DNA from: an uncultured Campylobacter sp.
GTDB taxonomy: Bacteria > Campylobacterota > Campylobacteria > Campylobacterales > Campylobacteraceae
Assembly: GCF_938018035.1 (NCBI RefSeq)
Contig: NZ_CALIJF010000230.1
Span: 1-5,658, forward strand
DNA length: 5,658 nt
Direction of reading: 5' to 3'
The notes below the pieces were generated by a model that saw only the letters and a program-made list of their open reading frames with translations, did not search any database and was not told the origin of the DNA. Made by a program: the position numbers and the translations under genes. Numbering within the stretch: the stretch's first letter is position 1; every line of letters starts with the position of its first letter. Positions 1 to 3,569 of this stretch are shown here, in pieces.

Positions 1-175
1 GGTATAGCGCCGTGGCGAGCAGAATACGGCGTAGAATAGAACTGCGCCTTACGAGGAAATATTTTTGCGGTAGCGGTGCGGCTATGCGACGAGCTTTCGT
101 ATGCGAGCCATGAAATTCTCGCGCGATCTGCGTTTTAAATTTAAGCGCGGAGCACCGGGCTAAAATTTAAAAATA

Positions 176-210
176 AAATTTTAAAGCAGGGCTTGTGCCT
201 TTTAAAATTT
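176..210. repeat. Imperfect hairpin with AAATTTTAA arms
   Basis: AAATTTTAA at 176-184 is the exact reverse complement of TTAAAATTT at 202-210. Between them an inner stem AGGGC/GCCTT (one G-T pair) encloses the loop TTGT, with AGC bulged on the left arm. The stem overlaps the next inverted repeat, so the two structures would be mutually exclusive. No T tract follows on either strand that would make it a standard terminator. Function unknown. Confidence 0.45.
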
Positions 211-229
211 AAGAGCTGGGCTTAAATTT
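205..229. repeat. Perfect 9-bp inverted repeat, 7-nt loop
   Basis: AAATTTAAG at 205-213 pairs perfectly with CTTAAATTT at 221-229 around the loop AGCTGGG. It shares bases 205-210 with the hairpin at 176-210, so only one can form at a time. It is part of the AAATTT-rich region and has no evident role. Confidence 0.4.
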
Positions 230-345
230 AGGCGCGGAAATTTTGCTTAAAATTTCATTTTTAGATCATACGAAGCGCGAGCGGAATTTTGGGGTAAAAT
301 TTAAAAATTTTAGGATTAAATTTGAGCTTTTTGAGCGAAAATTTT

Positions 346-395
346 AAAAAATCAGCCGCGCCGCTTACGTAAAATTTTAAAGCTTTACGCGCGGC
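346..395 (-). terminator. Probable intrinsic terminator of the oxidoreductase gene
   Basis: Read on the minus strand, this lies about 25 nt past the stop codon of the gene at 419-949. The outer stem GCCGCG/CGCGGC (355-360 with 390-395) is followed inward by CGTAAA/TTTACG (368-373 with 384-389), with seven unpaired bases (361-367) on one side. After the stem the minus strand reads TGA and then six Ts (346-351). A GC-rich stem with a U run immediately behind a stop codon is the usual design. The large internal asymmetry lowers confidence. The loop holds a copy of the dispersed element described at 372-386. Confidence 0.55.
372..386 (+). repeat. Dispersed element AAATTYTAAAGCTTT, copy 1
   Basis: This 15-mer matches the identical copies at 1032-1046 and 1508-1522 with one change (T for C at position 6). 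It contains the palindrome TAAAGCTTTA (378-387) and is followed by GC-rich sequence, as are the other two copies. It forms most of the loop of the terminator hairpin at 346-395. Confidence 0.5.
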
Positions 396-418
396 GGGCG
401 GCTAGAAAAGCAAAGAAT

Positions 419-949
419 TTAAAGCTGATTTAAATACTTTATATAATTTTTCGCACTATTTTCTACGGCTTGCTTGCTTTTATCGTAAGTAAAGCCGTAT
501 GAGACGAAATTAGGCATAGTCGTTGCGCCGACGAAATTAAATGTAGCCTTAAATGGCGCTAGCACCTCATCCACGCTAAAGCCCACGATGCCATTTTTAG
601 AGTAGTTTGCCTCAGTCGCGCCAAGTGAGATCGCAAGCGCGAATTTTTTGCCCTTAAGCTTGCCGCCGCTCTCTCCGCCATAAGCCCAGCCGCGCGTAAA
701 AACATCCTCAAACCACTGCTTAAGAAGCGGCGTGCAGTTTGAAAAACGAAACGGAAACTGAAGCACGATTTTATCGTGGCTTTCGAGCAGTTTTTGCTCC
801 TTTTCCACATCGATTTTAAAATCCGCATAAAGCGCGTAAAGATCATGAAGCTCGAACTTATCAGGATGGGCTAGCACAGCATCCCTCCAGTGGCGGTTTA
901 CGAGCGAGTTTGCGATATTTGGATGAGCTAAAATAATGAGAGTTTTCAT
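419..949 (-). CDS. NAD(P)H-dependent oxidoreductase, flavodoxin-2 family (KefG/MdaB-like)
   Basis: A 176-residue cytoplasmic flavoprotein, the usual length for the flavodoxin-like fold family that includes the KefF/KefG ancillary subunits, MdaB and general stress protein 14. Such enzymes bind FMN or FAD and pass two electrons from NAD(P)H to quinones or other electrophiles. Visible marks are the N-terminal strand and flavin phosphate loop (ILAHPN then S, residues 6-15), the central motif FPFRFSNCTPLLKQWFEDV followed by a GWAYG-type turn (about residues 65-92), and GKKFALAISLGA (about 100-111). Most relatives have YWYS or similar where this one has RFS after FPF, a small departure near the flavin. 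The ATG at 949 follows AAAGGA by 5 nt. The gene appears to stand alone, with its own -10 box and terminator. The family is clear; the physiological substrate cannot be told from sequence. Confidence 0.9.
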   Translation of the reverse strand: MKTLIILAHPNIANSLVNRHWRDAVLAHPDKFELHDLYALYADFKIDVEKEQKLLESHDKIVLQFPFRFSNCTPLLKQWFEDVFTRGWAYGGESGGKLKGKKFALAISLGATEANYSKNGIVGFSVDEVLAPFKATFNFVGATTMPNFVSYGFTYDKSKQAVENSAKNYIKYLNQL

Positions 950-954
950 TTTTA

Positions 955-960
955 TCCTTT
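955..960 (-). promoter_or_regulatory. Ribosome binding site of the oxidoreductase gene
   Basis: AAAGGA on the minus strand, 5 nt before the ATG at 947-949. It fixes this start, and no competing in-frame ATG lies upstream within the predicted transcript. Confidence 0.7.
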
Positions 961-981
961 AAATTTGAAATTGCGGAGCGC

Positions 982-987
982 ATTATA
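982..987 (-). promoter_or_regulatory. -10 box of the oxidoreductase gene
   Basis: A perfect TATAAT on the minus strand, 32 nt upstream of the start codon. Transcription would begin near 975 and leave a leader of about 25 nt carrying the Shine-Dalgarno site. There is no recognisable -35 hexamer, as is normal for the main sigma factor of Campylobacter. The same 9-mer CATTATAGC (plus strand) recurs at the cinA promoter (3476-3484). Confidence 0.55.
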
Positions 988-1022
988 GCCCTACTTCGTA
1001 AAATTTTTCTTGTTTTATCGCA

Positions 1023-1056
1023 GGCAGCCTGAAATTCTAAAGCTTTACCAGCCGCC
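1023..1056. repeat. Hairpin carrying dispersed element AAATTCTAAAGCTTT, copy 2
   Basis: The 15-mer at 1032-1046 is identical to the copy at 1508-1522. It lies in the loop of a hairpin whose arms are GGCAGCCTG (1023-1031) and CAGCCGCC (1049-1056), about eight pairs with one bulge and a G-T pair. There is no T tract on either side, so it is not an obvious terminator. The arrangement of GC-rich arms around this loop resembles the structure at 355-395. Confidence 0.45.
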
Positions 1057-1323
1057 ACCCGCTTATCTTTACAGCAACTTCGAAGCGCAAGCTTTGAATT
1101 CCAAACTTCATCCACTACTCGCGCTTTATTTAGAAATGCTTGCCCTTGGGGCACTCGTTGCGTTTTACGGAGGTTTACCACTTCTTTGCAAATATTCATA
1201 TTCCATTGCGGAAGCTCGCGCGAGTAAAATTTTAACGAAACCGCCGCGCAGGGGAAATTTTAATAAAATTTGGCATCGCTTCTCTGCAAGCATTCGCCAC
1301 AACAAATAAAATTTAGATGAAAT

Positions 1324-1509
1324 CTAGCCGTGCTTTAAACTATACAACCTTGCCATCGGTTCCGTCGTCGGGCTGTGGGTGCTCATCGTGCTCTTATGAG
1401 TGTCCGTCACGCTTTCGTGCAGGCTCGTTACGCTCCTGCGAAAACTTGCCGCTTTCCTGTGGGTGGTAGTTGCAACAAAAAATTTTGAGTAGAATTTAGC
1501 GTAATTCAA
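1324..1509 (-). CDS. Doubtful small ORF with heptapeptide repeats
   Basis: A 61-codon minus-strand frame opening with TTG at 1507-1509, overlapping the TGA stop of the lipoprotein gene (TTGA). It ends at TAG 1324-1326. The product is basic and rich in Thr, Ser and His, with three clear seven-residue units of the form S-V-T-x-T-H-x at residues 26-46 and a looser match at 12-18. It resembles no family I know, has no convincing Shine-Dalgarno site and has no membrane or signal segment. It might be translated by coupling to the gene before it, or be a non-coding tail of the operon that happens to be open because it is repetitive. I think the latter is somewhat more likely. Confidence 0.25.
   Translation of the reverse strand: MNYAKFYSKFFVATTTHRKAASFRRSVTSLHESVTDTHKSTMSTHSPTTEPMARLYSLKHG
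1372..1434 (-). repeat. Degenerate 21-nt tandem repeat, three units
   Basis: On the minus strand three consecutive 21-nt units begin AGCGTAACG, AGCGTGACG and AGCACGATG, and each has a CAC or CAT codon at its sixth position. Translated in the small frame they give S-V-T-x-x-H-x heptads. The copies are diverged, so this is an old array. Confidence 0.45.
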
Positions 1510-2309
1510 ATTCTAAAGCTTTGCCCGCCGGCCGCCTCTTCAGGGCCTAAACTATCATCGCGCTCCTGCGAGTGCCCGCCGCGAGGCTCCTGTCTAGGCT
1601 GCACGCCAAAGCCCTCCAAGACCTTCCCGATACTTTCGTTTGCGTCCTTGATGATGCCTTGCAGGCTTTCACCCATTTGATCAAGATTTTTACCCGCCTC
1701 GCGCGCCGCCGCCTCGCCCTGCTTTAACAGATCCTCTATTCTGTCCGCGTTACGAGCGGCGAAATCGTTCAAGACTTCGGGCGCCTTTTTCTGCAAATTT
1801 TGCAAGGCCTCGCCCAAAACTTTAGCATCGTTTGCAAATTTGTCTATCGTGGAGTTCAGATCGGAGCTCTGCTTGCGCTCAAAACCCTGCGGCGCGGAGC
1901 CTCGTATAGAGCTTTGCGTAGAATTTTGCGTGGAGCTTTGCCCCGAGCTATCCGCACTTTTATTAAAATTTTGCCCTTGATTACCCGCGCTAAAATTCTG
2001 TTCCGATCGTGCGCTTTGTTCGCGATCTTGTCCGTCCGATCCGCCGTCGCAGCCGCCCAAAATACATATCGCGGCTAACGCCAAAGTAAAATTTCGCGCC
2101 GCGCTTATAAAGCTAAAATCATTTATAAAACTAAAATTTCTAGCGCGACCCGCCGAGATAAAATTTAGTCCGTCGCTAGCCTGAGTAAAATTCTGCCAGC
2201 CGTATGCCGAATCGAAATTTTGCCATCGTCTAAAGCCCTGCTCGCCGCTCGCTCGGATAAAATTCTGCGCCGAATCGCCTCCGCACCCTTTCAAAATTCG
2301 TCTTTTCAA
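1506..2309 (-). CDS. Predicted repeat-rich lipoprotein of unknown function
   Basis: A 267-residue protein I cannot assign to a family. A hydrophobic run (residues 74-84, F-T-L-A-L-A-A-I-C-I-L) ends in the lipobox L-G-G-C with cysteine 87, the hallmark of a signal peptidase II substrate anchored by lipid. Residues 15-80 are degenerate nine-residue units (Q-N-F-x-x-A-x-G-x). Residues 104-121 hold two more, and 124-139 are four Q-S-S-T-like units. Residues 150-234 are charged, heptad-like and probably helical or coiled coil; the tail 235-267 is polar and disordered. The start is TTG, chosen because AAAGGAG lies 6 nt before it and there is no in-frame ATG before the cysteine. An 86-residue stretch before a lipobox is far longer than a normal signal peptide. 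Either the N-terminus has grown by repeat expansion, or translation starts at an unrecognised codon nearer the cysteine. It is cotranscribed with the cinA-like gene. Confidence 0.7.
   Translation of the reverse strand: MKRRILKGCGGDSAQNFIRASGEQGFRRWQNFDSAYGWQNFTQASDGLNFISAGRARNFSFINDFSFISAARNFTLALAAICILGGCDGGSDGQDREQSARSEQNFSAGNQGQNFNKSADSSGQSSTQNSTQSSIRGSAPQGFERKQSSDLNSTIDKFANDAKVLGEALQNLQKKAPEVLNDFAARNADRIEDLLKQGEAAAREAGKNLDQMGESLQGIIKDANESIGKVLEGFGVQPRQEPRGGHSQERDDSLGPEEAAGGQSFRI
1508..1522 (+). repeat. Dispersed element AAATTCTAAAGCTTT, copy 3
   Basis: Identical over 15 nt to 1032-1046 and one base different from 372-386. This copy overlaps the stop codon of the lipoprotein gene and supplies its last codons. 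Like the others it is followed on the plus strand by a GC-rich run (GCCCGCCGGCCGCC), but here there is no matching arm on the other side, so no hairpin forms. Confidence 0.5.
1893..1940 (-). repeat. 12-nt tandem repeat, four units
   Basis: Plus-strand units at 1893-1904, 1905-1916, 1917-1928 and 1929-1940 share the pattern CGTRGAGCTTTG, the last three differing by only a few bases. In the lipoprotein they encode Q-S-S-T, Q-N-S-T, Q-S-S-I and R-G-S-A, part of a Ser/Gln-rich linker between the lipid anchor and the helical region. The period is a multiple of three, so copy changes would keep the frame. Confidence 0.65.
1947..2000 (-). repeat. Two 27-nt Q-N-F units after the lipobox
   Basis: Two consecutive 27-nt units, each beginning CAG/CAA AAT TTT on the minus strand, encode residues 104-112 and 113-121. 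They have the same period and opening triplets as the larger array at 2070-2267, but lie on the mature side of the predicted cleavage site. Confidence 0.5.
2070..2267 (-). repeat. Degenerate 27-nt tandem array (about eight units)
   Basis: On the minus strand the pattern CAG AAT TTT A-C TCG GCG AGC GGC G-- repeats. The phenylalanine that marks each unit falls at residues 17, 26, 32, 41, 50, 59, 65 and 74, with spacings of 9, 6, 9, 9, 9, 6 and 9 residues. Units are therefore 27 nt, with two shortened to 18 nt, and all changes are in frame. The last unit is built into the hydrophobic core of the signal sequence. The copies are well diverged, so the array is not freshly expanded. Confidence 0.65.
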
Positions 2310-2315
2310 AATCCG

Positions 2316-2322
2316 CTCCTTT
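2316..2322 (-). promoter_or_regulatory. Ribosome binding site that decides the TTG start of the lipoprotein gene
   Basis: AAAGGAG on the minus strand, 6 nt before TTG at 2307-2309, overlapping the TAA stop of the cinA-like gene (2321-2323). A near-ideal match at ideal spacing is the main argument for the TTG start, and the overlap suggests that ribosomes finishing cinA restart here. Confidence 0.7.
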
Positions 2323-3451
2323 AAATTTCATCTCTCGCAGGCGCGCTCGGAAGCCGCCCGAAAAACAGATCGCTTCTAAGCTTCAAAAGCAAGCAGATAG
2401 CGATATCGGCGCTCTGTTCGCGGATGTAGTTTCGATCGCCTTTTAGATGAAATTCCCCGACGATCTGTTTGCCGCCCTGCTCCTTCGCGCCGATAAAGAC
2501 CGTCCCTACGGGCTTTTGCGCGCTTCCGCCGCCGGGGCCCGCGATACCGCTTACCGCAAGAGCGAAGCTCGCCCCGCTGCTTTGTAGCGCACCCTCCAGC
2601 ATCTCGCCCACGGTCTGCGCGCTGACAGCGCCATAGCGCGCGAGCGTATCTTCGCTCACGTTGAGCCAGAGATTTTTTATCTCGTTGGCGTAGCTTACGA
2701 GCGAGCCGTCGAAAACGTCGCTCACGCCCGCAACCGCGCCGAATTTTGCGGCGATTAGCCCTGCGGTGCAACTTTCGGCAAAGGTGATCTTAGCGCCTAT
2801 TTCGCGCAGTCTATCTACCACAAAGCCCATAAAATCGCCGCCTTCGATGTAGCAGCTCTCATAATACTTGCCGACGCTTTGCAAAAACGCGTCCAGCGCT
2901 CCGAATTTCATCGCACTGGCGCGCACGAGTAGCAAAAAAGAGCAGGGTCTACTGATCGTAAGCGAAATTTTATAACTGATCGCAAGGCTTTCTAGGCGCT
3001 GCTTTACGCTTTCATATTCGCAATCGAATAGATAAAAGCTCTCGCCCGCGTTCGGCGCGTCTTGAAGGATCGGCGGCAAGCTCTGTAAGCAAAGCGCCTT
3101 GATCACGTTTACCGAGCAGCCTCTGACGTTTAGCAGGAAGCTGTTTTTCGCCACCGTGCGCGCCATCGAGGGCGCTAAGGTTTCTCCGTTTTTCAGCTCG
3201 AGCGAATCGAAAGAGAGCGTCGATAAAATTTTACCGACGACCGCGTAGGCGGAGTTTGCCGCAAAGATCGTGATAAAATCGTACGAATCGATCATCTTTT
3301 CAAGCGCGAAGGGCAAAACCTTATCGTTTTCGCTTAAGAATTTCAGATCGTCGATCCGCCCAAAAACTCGTTCGTAGCTGCGAGAAATATAGCTCATCAA
3401 AGCCGCGTCGTAGCGGATCTCCTCGCCGATTACAAGGATGATATTTTTCAT
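2321..3451 (-). CDS. cinA: CinA-family protein with PncC-type nicotinamide-nucleotide amidohydrolase domain
   Basis: With the start at 3451 the protein has 376 residues. The C-terminal part (about 208-365) is a full CinA/PncC domain: AESCTAG with the nucleophilic Ser227, SYANEIK with Tyr254 and Lys259, and GIAGPGGG at 302-309, then KPVGTVFIGA. Members of this family deamidate nicotinamide mononucleotide to nicotinate mononucleotide, returning it to NAD synthesis in the cytoplasm. The N-terminal 200 residues take the place of the MoaB/MogA-like (COG1058) domain of full-length CinA. They begin with a similar strand (IILVIGEEI), but the GGLGPTxDD signature is absent: residues 63-69 read F-A-A-N-S-A-Y. 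That half may thus be a degenerate, non-catalytic domain. The ATG at 3451 is preferred because GAGGG precedes it by 5 nt; an ATG nine codons upstream overlaps the promoter. The gene heads an operon with the lipoprotein gene and is divergent from ileS. Confidence 0.88.
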   Translation of the reverse strand: MKNIILVIGEEIRYDAALMSYISRSYERVFGRIDDLKFLSENDKVLPFALEKMIDSYDFITIFAANSAYAVVGKILSTLSFDSLELKNGETLAPSMARTVAKNSFLLNVRGCSVNVIKALCLQSLPPILQDAPNAGESFYLFDCEYESVKQRLESLAISYKISLTISRPCSFLLLVRASAMKFGALDAFLQSVGKYYESCYIEGGDFMGFVVDRLREIGAKITFAESCTAGLIAAKFGAVAGVSDVFDGSLVSYANEIKNLWLNVSEDTLARYGAVSAQTVGEMLEGALQSSGASFALAVSGIAGPGGGSAQKPVGTVFIGAKEQGGKQIVGEFHLKGDRNYIREQSADIAICLLLKLRSDLFFGRLPSAPARDEI

Positions 3452-3456
3452 AAAGA

Positions 3457-3461
3457 CCCTC
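3457..3461 (-). promoter_or_regulatory. Ribosome binding site of cinA
   Basis: GAGGG on the minus strand, 5 nt before ATG 3449-3451. The alternative in-frame ATG at 3461-3463 overlaps this site and would itself lack one. Confidence 0.55.
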
Positions 3462-3476
3462 ATTAAATTTTCGCAC

Positions 3477-3485
3477 ATTATAGCA
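3477..3485 (-). promoter_or_regulatory. Extended -10 promoter of the cinA-lipoprotein operon
   Basis: The minus strand reads TGC TATAAT, a perfect extended -10. Transcription should start near 3470, giving a leader of about 20 nt before the ATG at 3451. The most upstream in-frame ATG of the cinA frame (3476-3478) overlaps the hexamer and would not be in the message. No clear -35 box. Confidence 0.6.
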
Positions 3486-3497
3486 TAAACGCAGACT

Positions 3498-3515
3498 GCT
3501 CTTTCAGAGCTTTTT
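3498..3515 (+). terminator. Small hairpin with T tract between divergent promoters
   Basis: GCTCT (3498-3502) pairs with AGAGC (3506-3510) around the loop TTC and is followed on the plus strand by five Ts. The stem is short for a terminator. It could block antisense transcription coming out of cinA before it reaches ileS, or be part of the ileS leader if that promoter lies further upstream. Weak evidence. Confidence 0.3.
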
Positions 3516-3533
3516 AATGGCGTTTTGGATAAA
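3513..3533 (+). promoter_or_regulatory. Candidate ileS promoter region
   Basis: Two -10-like hexamers occur on the plus strand: TTTAAT at 3513-3518 (five of six matches to TATAAT) and GATAAA at 3528-3533 (four of six) preceded by TTTTG. Either would give a short leader ahead of ileS. I cannot choose between them. Confidence 0.25.
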
Positions 3534-3556
3534 CTTCACAAATTTTTTAAGACACG

Positions 3557-3562
3557 AAAAGG
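3557..3562 (+). promoter_or_regulatory. Ribosome binding site of ileS
   Basis: AAAAGG, 7 nt before ATG 3570-3572. It agrees with the family's N-terminus, since the protein then begins MDYKDTLFLPTTDFAMRG, a standard IleRS opening. Confidence 0.65.
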
Positions 3563-3569
3563 TACAAAT

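Larger units (their letters stand above)
1..418. other. Non-coding AT-rich region with AAATTT-based inverted repeats
   Basis: No reading frame here has a start, a ribosome binding site and a recognisable product. From about 130 to 350 the sequence alternates AAATTT-type words with short GC-rich pieces (GCGCGG, GGGC, AGCGCGAG), giving overlapping inverted repeats. One plus-strand frame is open from the left edge to a TGA at 111-113 (36 codons, arginine-rich). It could be the tail of a gene entering from the left, but nothing supports this. The last part (346-395) is annotated separately as a terminator of the oxidoreductase gene. Confidence 0.6.
950..1323. other. Spacer without a credible gene
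   Basis: The region holds the oxidoreductase promoter (982-987), one copy of the dispersed hairpin element (1023-1056) and several AAATTT words. Two overlapping opposite frames of about 100 codons are open (1010-1309 plus, from a TTG; 861-1199 minus, from an ATG). Neither has a Shine-Dalgarno site or a product I recognise, and the minus one runs across the promoter and start of the oxidoreductase gene. A weak AT-rich stem TAGAT/ATCTA (1314-1326) overlaps the stop of the small frame to its right, and on the minus strand is followed by AATTTTATTT. It could be a poor terminator. Confidence 0.5.

Noticed and set aside
3..113. Plus-strand frame open from the left edge, as the tail of a cut gene
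   Set aside because: Only 36 codons, Arg-rich, no motif; too short to tell from chance.
559..846. A 95-codon frame inside the oxidoreductase gene
   Set aside because: A shadow frame in the same strand as a clear flavodoxin-fold gene.
861..1199. A 112-codon minus-strand frame
   Set aside because: It runs over the TATAAT, ribosome binding site and first 89 bases of the well-supported oxidoreductase gene in another frame; no family resemblance and no good ribosome binding site.
1010..1309. A 99-codon plus-strand frame from a TTG, with a hydrophobic middle
   Set aside because: No Shine-Dalgarno site or clear promoter, no recognised family, and it reads through a dispersed hairpin element.
1431..1571. 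An 11-mer (CGCTCCTGCGA) shared by the lipoprotein gene end and the small frame behind it
   Set aside because: A few repeated 11-mers are expected by chance in a window of this size, and the two copies are read in different frames.
1800..2078. A 92-codon plus-strand frame opposite the lipoprotein gene
   Set aside because: It is the complement of the repeat-rich coding sequence, basic and without family features.
1..2309. A CRISPR array or mobile element, suggested by the many short repeats
   Set aside because: The repeats are tandem or AT-rich words without unique spacers; there is no transposase, integrase, cas gene or target-site duplication.
2376..2771. A 131-codon Arg-rich frame inside cinA
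   Set aside because: It lies in another frame under the conserved CinA catalytic domain; its Arg and Gly bias is typical of a shadow frame.
3452..3569. A T-box or other amino-acid-sensing leader for ileS
   Set aside because: The region is only 118 bp, shared with a divergent promoter, and shows no T-box consensus; such leaders are not known from this bacterial group.
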